NCBI GenBank assembly: GCA_902578385.1
Contig: CACHCR010000002.1
Coordinates: forward strand, 62,001-126,000
Length of the DNA stretch: 64,000 bases
Direction of reading: 5' to 3'
DNA from: an uncultured Fidelibacterota bacterium
GTDB lineage: Bacteria > Fidelibacterota > Marinisomatia > Marinisomatales > Marinisomataceae
The position numbers and the translations under genes are program-made. Positions 32,501 to 40,595 of the stretch are shown here, piece by piece. Numbering within the stretch: position 1 is the first letter of the stretch; the number at the start of each line of letters is the position of its first letter. A model generated the notes under the pieces. That model saw only the letters and a program-made list of their open reading frames with translations. It was not told the DNA's origin and searched no databases.

Positions 32501-32735
32501 TGTAGATGTTGGTGCTGCATGGGATTCTTCTGATGAGTTTGATAATAGTGAATTAGTTAGAAATAAATATGGACTTACAGATCCTAAGGCGTCTCCAATT
32601 TTAACTACTTTCGGTATTGGAACAAAAATTTTCACTCCTTTTGCTTTAATTAGAATTGATACTGCATGGGACAAATACCCCAGTGGAGGATATTCTAAAC
32701 CACAATATATTGTATCCTTTGGATATGATTGGTAA
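29592..32735 (+). CDS. Secreted multidomain protein: HExxH-type metallopeptidase-like domain + TolB/PD40 beta-propeller + C-terminal outer-membrane barrel-like domain
   Basis: HHELVHAAINQ and WANEGLAEY; repeated PAFSPDGNTIAYFSD-type blades; C-terminus alternating barrel-like and ending YIVSFGYDW. Probable true start ATG 29628 (MRIVLIILLFINQLFS signal peptide). Confidence 0.8.
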   Translation: MKHNQIFNLYNHMRIVLIILLFINQLFSQSFGQNKVQYDSFDWDYIVSPNTNVYYYGDNYDLAIFTSKVAEKSIEQIGKHLRWRSSTPIKIIVYTSHNDFQQTNVVNVYMSEGIGGVTELYKNRIVIPFEGSYEQFEHVIHHELVHAAINQLVYGGNAQGLISGRIRVQVPLWANEGLAEYLSVDWDTNSDMVLRDLAIEDNLPSIPELNYSILAYKGGQSVWQYITQKYGREKVGEIFQEMKRAQDDERGFESALGVDYEKLTEDWQDFVKREYWPDLVNRENFDDFSTKITDRSQSRNFYNVSPAFSPDGNTIAYFSDQDGYMDLILYEVDSEKQKRRLIRGNTTPDFEELKWLQPGISWSPDGESISFASKSGEQDSIIIVDVKSGKYKKIPIDLDGVFTTSWHPSKEIIAFMGHKDDSSDIYVIDLNSKEVTNVTNDIFSESSPSWSSNGEVIYFTSDRGNSLQAENMFEIDFSQTDIFQYSFLTNKITQLTDTEFNENYPVASLDGNLFYTSDYNGITNIFKHNLSNNESYPITNVITGVQQIDLDGSNNLVFSGFKERGWDLYLMNNLDMASEKEIKPTKFFDSKGENNDFEDLRSFTSTKKTTIQEDYSKYIFARNYQYRNSKKEVNEEVEVDSLRFQDDYIARKYQTDFSVDYIATSATIDNLFGTRGVANLSWSDVMGDHRINIGTNLVLDLNNSDLVVQYAYLKNRTNYYTTLFQQANTFGLGYNLTYDFIGQLRDYGIGFFGQYPFSKFTRLDFGATIRNVDYEIKQFDIFTYQTTTNYKENLKAVVPMTSFVFDNSTNGYTGPVDGFKQYLTFQFSPDIGTNSIPFQTLKFDMRKYYKISRNYSLAARLMLGKSVGDKPQKFFLGGNSQMMIFSDTQTEGRDDSGFYAQRVLDYDNTSILEDVYFSEYVFPLRGARYRERVGENVAVANFEFRFPFVNYVDVSFPARIRFGNIFGHLFVDVGAAWDSSDEFDNSELVRNKYGLTDPKASPILTTFGIGTKIFTPFALIRIDTAWDKYPSGGYSKPQYIVSFGYDW

Positions 32736-32741
32736 AATGCT

Positions 32742-33863
32742 TTGAAATTTTCTGTTTTATCTGAAGATAATCACTCTTTAGCAAGGACTGGTTTAATTGA
32801 AACTGAACATTCAAAAATTGAAACTCCTGTATTTATGCCAGTTGGTACCCATGGAGTAGTAAAGACATTATCACCTGATGATTTAAATAATTTGAATGTG
32901 AATATAATGCTTTCAAATACATATCACCTTTATTTAAGACCTGGTACAGACATTATTCATAAAAATAATGGTCTTCATAAATTTTTAAATTGGAATAAAA
33001 GTATTTTAACAGATAGCGGTGGATATCAAGTATTTTCATTGAGCAATATGAATGAAATTGCTAATGATGGAGTAAAGTTTAGATCTCACTTAGATGGAAG
33101 TGAACATTTATTCACTCCTGAAAAATCAATGGAAGTTCAAAGACAATTAGGTTCTGATATTATTATGGCATTTGATTATTGTCCGCCAGCTGATTGTTCA
33201 TCTAAGGAGTTAAAGAGGGCATCTTTTTTGACTGAAAAATGGACAAGAATAGCTTATGAGTATTTATCTGATAAAAAAGGTATTTATGGACATGAACAAA
33301 CACTTTTTCCAATTATTCAAGGAGGTATTAATCCAGACGAAAGAATAAAATGTCTTGAACAAATGCTTCCATTTGCTGAGTGCGGCATCGCCATTGGAGG
33401 TCTTTCTGTTGGAGAAAAAAAAGAGCCAATGTTGGACATTGTTGAATTACTTGGAGGTAAAATGCCTAAAGATCAACCGAGATACTTAATGGGTGTTGGT
33501 AAGCCAACAGATTTAGTTAAGTCAATTTTACGTGGTGTGGATATGTTTGATTGTGTTTTACCTGCTAGAAATGCTAGGAACGGACAAATCTTTACACATG
33601 AAGGTGTTATTAATATTATGAATAGTAATTATAAAAATGATACTTCACCTATTGATAAATATAGTTCAATAGAATTTGCTCAGATTTTTTCAAAATCTTA
33701 CTTAAGACATCTTTTTAAAGTTAATGAAATGTTTGGGCTAAGAATTGCAACCTTAACAAACATAGCATATTACTTAGATTTAATTGATGAAATAAAAAAT
33801 GAAATTAATAATAATACTTTTGTAAAATGGTCTGAAAAGTATTTAAAAAAATATGATAAATAA
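32742..33863 (+). CDS. tgt: Queuine/preQ1 tRNA-ribosyltransferase
   Basis: PVFMPVGTHGVVKTLSPDDL, LTDSGGYQVFSL, GGLSVGEKKEPM, FDCVLPARNARNGQ; TTG start. Confidence 0.96.
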   Translation: MKFSVLSEDNHSLARTGLIETEHSKIETPVFMPVGTHGVVKTLSPDDLNNLNVNIMLSNTYHLYLRPGTDIIHKNNGLHKFLNWNKSILTDSGGYQVFSLSNMNEIANDGVKFRSHLDGSEHLFTPEKSMEVQRQLGSDIIMAFDYCPPADCSSKELKRASFLTEKWTRIAYEYLSDKKGIYGHEQTLFPIIQGGINPDERIKCLEQMLPFAECGIAIGGLSVGEKKEPMLDIVELLGGKMPKDQPRYLMGVGKPTDLVKSILRGVDMFDCVLPARNARNGQIFTHEGVINIMNSNYKNDTSPIDKYSSIEFAQIFSKSYLRHLFKVNEMFGLRIATLTNIAYYLDLIDEIKNEINNNTFVKWSEKYLKKYDK

Positions 33864-33866
33864 ATT

Positions 33867-34322
33867 ATGCTCAAAGTAGGTCAAAAAGCTCCAGATTTTT
33901 CATTGCCTAATCAAGATGATATTAATATATCATTAAAAAATTATAAGGGAAGAAAAATTTTGATATGGTTTTTCACAAAAGCTAGTACAGGGGGCTGTAC
34001 TAAGGAGGGGATTGGTTTTAATGATGAGATACTTAATTTTAAAAAAGAAAATATTTCTATTATTGGAATAAGCAAAGATTCAATCAAAGCTCAAAAGAAT
34101 TTTTGCTTAAAAAATGATTTTAAATTTGATATTTTGTCTGATACAGAATTGACTGTGCTCAAGTCTTATAAAGCCTGGGGATTGAAAAAAATGTATGGAA
34201 GAGAATATGAAGGTATTCTGAGAATATCTTATTTAATTGATGAAAATGGCAATATTGAACAAGCTTATAGCAAAGTAAAAACACTAACACATGCAACCGA
34301 TGTTCTTGAATCTCTCAAATAA
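33867..34322 (+). CDS. Peroxiredoxin (Bcp/AhpC-TSA type)
   Basis: VGQKAPDFSLPNQDD, FFTKASTGGCTKEG, IGISKDS. Confidence 0.9.
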   Translation: MLKVGQKAPDFSLPNQDDINISLKNYKGRKILIWFFTKASTGGCTKEGIGFNDEILNFKKENISIIGISKDSIKAQKNFCLKNDFKFDILSDTELTVLKSYKAWGLKKMYGREYEGILRISYLIDENGNIEQAYSKVKTLTHATDVLESLK

Positions 34323-35343
34323 TAAAAATCTATTTATATTTTCATTAATATTATTTTCATGTGCATCTGTTAAAGCTCCTCAAGGTGGTCCTTTGGATTT
34401 AATTCCACCAATATTAGAATCAACTACTCCAAGTGTTTTAACAGGATTACAAAAAAATCAGAAAATTATTCTTTCATTTAATGAGTTTATAAAAGAAGAA
34501 TCATTAAAAAATGCTATAGAAATTTTTCCAAGTGTTGATGAAAAAATTGATTATGAATATCAAGGTAAAAATATTGTGATTACTCTTCCTTCAAGTTTAG
34601 ATAAAAATAAAACATACGTATTGTCATTAAACTCTAATTTTTCAGACGAACAAAATGTTAGATTAAAAAATAATATTATTATTCCTTTAAGCTTGTCTAA
34701 TTCAATAGATAGCGGAAAAATAAGCGGAAAAATATTTGGATCATTCAAACAGCCTTCGATATTATTATGGAAAGATAAAATTGATAAAGATGTAATGATA
34801 AATCAAAAACCTGACTATATATTATCTTCATCAAATAGTTTTAATTTTGACTATTTGCCGGAAGGAGCCTATTCAGTATTAGCTGTTGATTTATATAATA
34901 GAAGGTTGCCGCTTAATGAAAATAAAATATCATTCTATAATCAAAAATTTATTGAAGTTGGAAATAATAGCTTAAACATTAATTTCTATTTTAATAATAT
35001 TTCAGTTTCAGATTCTTTAAATATTGAAAAAGATAGCATTGAAAAGACTGCAAGTTTATTTGGAAATTTAAAAGGAAATTTTATTTTACCGATCATTATA
35101 GAACTAAATGGCAAGGAAGATAGTTTTGAATCTGAGTTATCTATGAATGGTTCTTTTAGAATTGATGATGTTGAAAGTGGAAAATATCAATTGCTAGGTT
35201 ATTTTGATAGAAATAATAATAAAATGCTTGATACTGGTGCTTTTGATAATGAAAATTTATCAGAGAAATTTTTTGTATATCCTGATTCATTATCATTAAG
35301 GTCAAATTGGGAGTTAGAAATTCAAGATTGGGAAATTGAATAA
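34291..35343 (+). CDS. Lipoprotein with Ig-like (SbsA-type) domain
   Basis: Lipobox LFSC, APQGGPLDLIPPILESTTPSVLTG...IILSFNEFI; carboxypeptidase-like C-terminal GSFRIDDVESGKYQLLGYFDRNNN. Confidence 0.75.
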   Translation: MQPMFLNLSNNKNLFIFSLILFSCASVKAPQGGPLDLIPPILESTTPSVLTGLQKNQKIILSFNEFIKEESLKNAIEIFPSVDEKIDYEYQGKNIVITLPSSLDKNKTYVLSLNSNFSDEQNVRLKNNIIIPLSLSNSIDSGKISGKIFGSFKQPSILLWKDKIDKDVMINQKPDYILSSSNSFNFDYLPEGAYSVLAVDLYNRRLPLNENKISFYNQKFIEVGNNSLNINFYFNNISVSDSLNIEKDSIEKTASLFGNLKGNFILPIIIELNGKEDSFESELSMNGSFRIDDVESGKYQLLGYFDRNNNKMLDTGAFDNENLSEKFFVYPDSLSLRSNWELEIQDWEIE

Positions 35344-35753
35344 TGAAAAAAGAAGTAATTGTAGCAGTAAGTGGGTATTTTGATCCAATTCATGTTGGTC
35401 ACCTTGAGTATTTAAAATTAGCAAAAAATCTTGGAAACAAATTAATTGTTATTATTAATAATAATCTTCAAGCTGAGCTAAAAAAAGGTGAATTTTTTAT
35501 GCATGAAAAAGATAGAATGGAAATTGTTGCTGCACTTCGGTTTGTAGATGAGGTATTTTTAAGTGTTGATACTGATGGTAGTGTTTGTAAGAGCTTAGAG
35601 ATTATTAAACCTGATATTTTTGCTAATGGAGGGGATAGATCTTTAGATGAAATTCCAGAAACCGCAGTAATGAAAAAATATAATATTAAAATGGTTGATG
35701 GATTGGGAAGTAAAATAAGAAGTAGTAGTGACCTTACTGGAATCGGAAAATGA
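35343..35753 (+). CDS. Adenylyltransferase/cytidylyltransferase family (RfaE2-like)
   Basis: GYFDPIHVGHLEYLKLAKNLG, ANGGDR. Confidence 0.85.
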   Translation: MKKEVIVAVSGYFDPIHVGHLEYLKLAKNLGNKLIVIINNNLQAELKKGEFFMHEKDRMEIVAALRFVDEVFLSVDTDGSVCKSLEIIKPDIFANGGDRSLDEIPETAVMKKYNIKMVDGLGSKIRSSSDLTGIGK

Positions 35754-36034
35754 AAAGAAAACCAAGTAAAAAGAAACTTCAATTATTAGAAGATTTTTTA
35801 GAGTTAGGTGAAAAGTGTAATATTAAAATTATTCATGACAAGGGTGATTTTAACGGAGATAACTGTTTACTTTTTTCAAATGATACAATAGTAATTAATA
35901 AGCATAAACCACTTGAGCAAAGATTATATGTTTTAGCAAAGTGTTTTAGTCAAATTAACCTTGAGAATGTTTATATTAAGCCATTATTAAGAGATTTAAT
36001 AAATCAAGCAAAAACAGATAAAGTATATGACTGA
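35750..36034 (+). CDS. Hypothetical protein (94 aa)
   Basis: ORF in overlap-coupled operon context; no family recognised. Confidence 0.55.
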   Translation: MKRKPSKKKLQLLEDFLELGEKCNIKIIHDKGDFNGDNCLLFSNDTIVINKHKPLEQRLYVLAKCFSQINLENVYIKPLLRDLINQAKTDKVYD

Positions 36035-36524
36035 TCAAAAACATTTATGGGCTCCATGGAAAATGGATTACCTGAAAAATAAAAAACAGGATTCTCAAAA
36101 GATTTTTTCTGATTTTGCTAATGAAGAAAATGACAAAAAGAACCTTATTTTGCATCGTGCAAAATATTGTTACGTAATTATGAATTATTACCCATATAAC
36201 AATGGACATTTAATGGTTATTCCATTTAATGAAGTTGATAAATTTGAAGATTTAGAAGATAATGTTTTATCTGAGGTAATTACATTGTCAAAAAAAGTAA
36301 TGAAAATTTTAAGAACTAACTTTAATTGTGATGGATTTAATTTCGGGGCAAATATAGGTGAAGGTTCTGGCGCTTCAATAGAATCTCATCTACATTTTCA
36401 TATAGTCCCGAGATGGAAATCAGATACATCTTTTATGCCAGTTATTGGAAATACAAAAGTTATGCCACAAACCTTAGAAGATACTTTTGAACAACTATTA
36501 AAATTATTTAAGGAAGAATTGTAA
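36027..36524 (+). CDS. HIT family hydrolase
   Basis: LWAPWKMDYL; HLHFHIVPRW histidine triad. Confidence 0.93.
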   Translation: MTDQKHLWAPWKMDYLKNKKQDSQKIFSDFANEENDKKNLILHRAKYCYVIMNYYPYNNGHLMVIPFNEVDKFEDLEDNVLSEVITLSKKVMKILRTNFNCDGFNFGANIGEGSGASIESHLHFHIVPRWKSDTSFMPVIGNTKVMPQTLEDTFEQLLKLFKEEL

Positions 36525-36808
36525 TGGATTTATTTTCACATTCATGGCTTCCATTCATATATCAGTATGGATTCGGTATACTTATTTTTGGTGGAGGTCT
36601 TTTTGCTATATTTAAAGCATATGGCGGAAAAGAATTTTGGAATCAATATAAAATATGGATTCAAATTTTGATATGGGGATTCATTTATGTTACATCAATT
36701 CATTTACTGATGACTATCTCAGCGCTAAATGATTATCCTCAACTTTATATAGTTATTTTATCCTTATACATATTTAATGTGTTTTTATTAACTAAGAAGA
36801 TCACATGA
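36524..36808 (+). CDS. Small membrane protein of unknown function, coupled to symporter gene
   Basis: About three hydrophobic segments; overlaps neighbours at both ends. Confidence 0.6.
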   Translation: MDLFSHSWLPFIYQYGFGILIFGGGLFAIFKAYGGKEFWNQYKIWIQILIWGFIYVTSIHLLMTISALNDYPQLYIVILSLYIFNVFLLTKKIT

Positions 36809-38673
36809 ACACGATACCTACATCAGAATTATTTTGGGTGATTTTAACTGCTTATGTTTTCTTTGTCTTAGGTGCTGGATTATTCTTTGCTCGAAACAAT
36901 CAATCAACGGAAGATTTTTTCTTTGGTGGTAGAAGATTTTCCTGGTGGTTAATTGGAATGTCGATGTTAGCAACCGGAGTTGGTTCTCACAGTTTTGCTA
37001 AATATGCATCCAAAGGCTTTGAGTATGGATTTTCATCTACAATGACCTATATGAATGATTGGTTTTTTATGCCATTGTTATTATTTGGTTGGATTCCAAT
37101 TATTTACTACATGCAAGTCAACTCTATTCCTGAATATTTTGAAAGAAGATTTAATTCCACTGTTAGAAATTTATCTACTATTACGATGCTTTTATATCTT
37201 ATCGGATATATCGGTATTGGGTTATTAGCTCTCGGGTCTTTATTACAACCAATATTGGGATGGGAAATCAATACGATTATTATTGTGGTTGCTATTATCT
37301 CTGGTACTTATGTATCTCTAGGTGGACAAACGGCTATCATCTTTACAGATTTTTTACAAGGAGTTATTCTATTATTTGCAGGGTTATTAATTTTTGGTTT
37401 AGGTCTTGCATATATAGGCGGATTTGATCTTTTCTGGAGCAATTTATCAACAACAAATAAATTACCATTAGCTGATTTTAATTCACCACCTGACTTTAAT
37501 TTTGTTGGAATTTTCTGGCAAGATGGTGTAGTAGGTTCAGTGGGATTTGCATTTATGAATCAGGCTGTAATTATGAGATTCTTAGCCTCACGATCTGTTA
37601 TTCATGCTAGAAGGGCAACCATGATGAACGTATTGGTTTTCTTGCCAATTGGAACAGTAGCTGTTTCAAATTCTGGTTGGCTTGCTAGGGCTATTGAGAA
37701 TATATCCCCTGGATTAATTACAGATTTACTTCCCAATGGAAATGCAAATGGTGTATTTACAGTGGTTGCATCTTTAGTTGCAAATTCAGAAGCAATCTTC
37801 GCATTTTTGGTTGCTGCGGTAGTAGCAGCATTAATGTCTAGTTTGGACTCTCAAATTAATGCATCAGCAGCTGTTGCTGTAAACGATGTATACACGCCAC
37901 TGAGTAAGAATCCTTCTGAAAAAACACGCTTAAGAGTGTCAATGTTTACTTCTTTGCTTGTCACTTTTGTTGGGATTCAAGCAGCATTTTTATTTGCACA
38001 ATATGGCACTATTTATGAAGCTCATGGAGCATTTCATAGTGTAGTAACTCCACCAATGGTTACGGTTATTTTCCTTGGCATTTGCTGGACACGTTATTCA
38101 TCAAAAGCAGCTGTGTTAACGTTTGTGCTAGGTGCAGCATTCATTTTTCTTGGGATCGAGTATCCTCAAACATTAGTTCAGCCTTTTTCTCATGGGATAG
38201 AATATGTTGAAGCAAAACCATGGTCGTATATTAGAGCCTTATATAATGTTGTCGCATGTGTTTCAATAGGAATTATTGTAACCCTACTTACTACAAAACC
38301 AAATCAATCGCACTATGAACAAATTAAAGGATTAACTCTTTGGACTATTAAAGATGGCCCAACATTCTTTAAAGGTTCAGAGGTGAATGAAAATTCAGGA
38401 AGTAAAATCACCTTTGATGGCGATATGATTAAAGTTGTCGATGACACAGAAAATAAAATATATTTACCAGCAGATTTGATGAAAGATCTTGGTGCAAAAG
38501 AAGGAGATTTTGCATATATATCTGATACAAGATGGTACTTGGGTGGAATTAAGTCAACTCACGCCTACATTGGAAAAATGTCATCAGGTAATAAAATCGA
38601 GATCTCTAAAAATGTACAGAACCATGGTCAATTCGATCCTTCAAAAAAATTATTTATTGAACTCGAATTATAA
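36805..38673 (+). CDS. Sodium:solute symporter (SSS/SLC5) family with extra soluble C-terminal region
   Basis: DFFFGGRRFSWWLIGMSMLATGVGSHSF..., VSLGGQTAIIFTDFLQG, multiple TM; C-terminal ~120 aa hydrophilic. Confidence 0.85.
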   Translation: MNTIPTSELFWVILTAYVFFVLGAGLFFARNNQSTEDFFFGGRRFSWWLIGMSMLATGVGSHSFAKYASKGFEYGFSSTMTYMNDWFFMPLLLFGWIPIIYYMQVNSIPEYFERRFNSTVRNLSTITMLLYLIGYIGIGLLALGSLLQPILGWEINTIIIVVAIISGTYVSLGGQTAIIFTDFLQGVILLFAGLLIFGLGLAYIGGFDLFWSNLSTTNKLPLADFNSPPDFNFVGIFWQDGVVGSVGFAFMNQAVIMRFLASRSVIHARRATMMNVLVFLPIGTVAVSNSGWLARAIENISPGLITDLLPNGNANGVFTVVASLVANSEAIFAFLVAAVVAALMSSLDSQINASAAVAVNDVYTPLSKNPSEKTRLRVSMFTSLLVTFVGIQAAFLFAQYGTIYEAHGAFHSVVTPPMVTVIFLGICWTRYSSKAAVLTFVLGAAFIFLGIEYPQTLVQPFSHGIEYVEAKPWSYIRALYNVVACVSIGIIVTLLTTKPNQSHYEQIKGLTLWTIKDGPTFFKGSEVNENSGSKITFDGDMIKVVDDTENKIYLPADLMKDLGAKEGDFAYISDTRWYLGGIKSTHAYIGKMSSGNKIEISKNVQNHGQFDPSKKLFIELEL

Positions 38674-38747
38674 TTTTTCTTTTTAATCTAAAATAAAAGT
38701 AATAATACTTGTTTTTTCGATAATAATATTAAAAATTTCTACCATCT

Positions 38748-38820
38748 TCCGGAGTAGCTCAGTTGGTAGAGCGAGTGACTGTTAATCACCAGGTCGGGGG
38801 TTCGAGTCCCTCCTCCGGAG
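38748..38820 (+). tRNA. tRNA-Asn (anticodon GTT), CCA not encoded
   Basis: Acceptor TCCGGAG/CTCCGGA, D-arm GCTCAGTTGGTAGAGC, anticodon loop CTGTTAA, T-arm GGGGGTTCGAGTCCCTC. Confidence 0.95.
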
Positions 38821-38825
38821 CATCT

Positions 38826-39521
38826 ATGTCAGATAAAAAAAATATAAAATTAGTGATTATTGAAGATGACAAAGATATTCGCGAATTACTTTCATATAAT
38901 ATTTCAAGTTTAGGCTACCAAGTGCATTCATTTTCAAATGGAGAATCTGGACTAAAGTATCTTAGAAATAATAAGTCCAATTTGGTTCTTTTAGATTTAA
39001 TGCTTCCAGGTATTAATGGATACGATATTTGTAGAATTATCAAAAGTGACCCCAAATTAAAAAATCTTTTGATAATAATGCTTACAGCTAAAGGAAGTGA
39101 AGCTGACATTGTAAAAGGTTTGGAATTGGGAGCAGATGATTACATAGTTAAACCATTTTCTGGTTCAGTTCTTTCTGCTAGAATTGCTGCTGTTTTGAGA
39201 AGAGTCAAAAAAACAGATTCAAAAATTTTAAACTTTGGTAGCTTAAAAATAGATATTGGTAAACATCAAGTCAGTGTAAATAATTCTATAATAGATTTAA
39301 CATTTAGTGAGTTTGAAATTTTAAGTATGCTTGCCCAAAATCCTGGTTTGGTGTATACCAGATCTCAAATAATTGACTCTATTAGAGGAGATAATTATCC
39401 TGCTACTGATAGAACAATTGATTTTCAAATTGTAGGATTAAGAAAAAAATTATCTACTGCAAAAAAATATATTAAAACTATTAGGGGTATAGGATATAAG
39501 TTTAATGATGAAAAAGATTAA
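38826..39521 (+). CDS. phoB: Response regulator, PhoB-like (OmpR family)
   Basis: VIIEDDKDIRELL, LLDLMLPGINGYDI, KPFS receiver motifs; winged-helix C-terminus VYTRSQIIDSIRGDNYPATDRTIDFQIVGLRKKL. ORF-track start 38763 lies in the tRNA; real start ATG 38826. Confidence 0.93.
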   Translation: MSDKKNIKLVIIEDDKDIRELLSYNISSLGYQVHSFSNGESGLKYLRNNKSNLVLLDLMLPGINGYDICRIIKSDPKLKNLLIIMLTAKGSEADIVKGLELGADDYIVKPFSGSVLSARIAAVLRRVKKTDSKILNFGSLKIDIGKHQVSVNNSIIDLTFSEFEILSMLAQNPGLVYTRSQIIDSIRGDNYPATDRTIDFQIVGLRKKLSTAKKYIKTIRGIGYKFNDEKD

Positions 39522-40545
39522 TACTTCGATTAATGATTTAAAGTCAGTTCTTGATACTATACAATCGGGTGTTATTTCTATAAATAAAGATAAATTTTTA
39601 ATTTTTTATAACGATAAAGCAAAAAGAATATTTTCTTTATCTGAAGCATTCATTGGAAAACCAATATCAGGTATTGTTAGAAATCCCAAAATATTAAACT
39701 TCATTGAGCAATCAATGAAAGCTATTGAAAATCAAAATGAAATTAAAACCTTTGAAGAAGACTTTTTTATTGATGCTTCTCAATCCTTTGATGCAAAAGT
39801 AACTTTTTTGAAAGTTGAAGCATCCGCTAAGACAAAATATTTAATTGTTTTTAATGATATATCATCTATCACACAAGCACAGAACTCACAAAGAGAGTTT
39901 GTTGAAAATGTATCTCATGAACTTAGAACTCCAATCACTTCTATTTTAGCAGCGACTGAAACTATTCCTACAGAAACCCCATTTAGAGATATAATAATTA
40001 GACAATCTTTGAGAATGAATGAAATAATTGATGATTTGTTGCAGCTTTCTATGCTAGAAAACAATTCTGATTTTAATATTCATAAAGAAGAGATTAGTCT
40101 GAGCGATTTAATTTTATTTTCGGTTGAATCTGTAAAACACCTCGCGGATAAAAAAAATATAGATATTGAACAGCCTAAAGATTTTAATTGTTGCAATTTA
40201 AAGGTTGATATAAGCCTTATTCAAAATGCATTATCCAATATTTTAAAAAATGCAATTATGTATTCAAATCAAAATAGCAAAATCAATATTATTTTGTCCA
40301 GTCAAAAAGATTCATGCATTATTGAAATAATTGATAATGGAAAAGGCATAAAAAAAGAAAATATTAAGAATATATTTAATAGATTTTTTAGAGAAGAGTC
40401 CTCAAGAAGTAGAGATTATGGAGGTTTAGGCTTGGGATTACCAATTGTAAAAAAAATTCTGAATCTACACAATGGAGATATCACCATACATAGTGAGATA
40501 GACAAAGGAACTTCTGTAAAAATATTTTTACCCATTCAAATGTAA
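39505..40545 (+). CDS. phoR: Histidine kinase, PhoR-like (PAS + HisKA + HATPase)
   Basis: FVENVSHELRTPITSI H-box, IIDNGKGI, GGLGLGLPIVKKI; overlaps phoB. Confidence 0.92.
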   Translation: MMKKINTSINDLKSVLDTIQSGVISINKDKFLIFYNDKAKRIFSLSEAFIGKPISGIVRNPKILNFIEQSMKAIENQNEIKTFEEDFFIDASQSFDAKVTFLKVEASAKTKYLIVFNDISSITQAQNSQREFVENVSHELRTPITSILAATETIPTETPFRDIIIRQSLRMNEIIDDLLQLSMLENNSDFNIHKEEISLSDLILFSVESVKHLADKKNIDIEQPKDFNCCNLKVDISLIQNALSNILKNAIMYSNQNSKINIILSSQKDSCIIEIIDNGKGIKKENIKNIFNRFFREESSRSRDYGGLGLGLPIVKKILNLHNGDITIHSEIDKGTSVKIFLPIQM

Positions 40546-40578
40546 TCCTAACATAAGCTTTTTACATTTCTGCAAATT
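40535..40578 (+). promoter_or_regulatory. Putative Pho-box-like direct repeats, 11-bp period
   Basis: TTCAAATGTAA|TCCTAACATAA|GCTTTTTACAT|TTCTGCAAATT; overlaps phoR 3' end, precedes TonB receptor. Third unit is poor. Confidence 0.5.
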
Positions 40579-40595
40579 TAAAAGGAGATGTAAAA

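Noticed and set aside
38763-38825. N-terminal extension MVERVTVNHQVGGSSPSSGAS of the phoB ORF
   Set aside because: It is translation of the tRNA-Asn gene; the receiver domain starts properly from ATG 38826.
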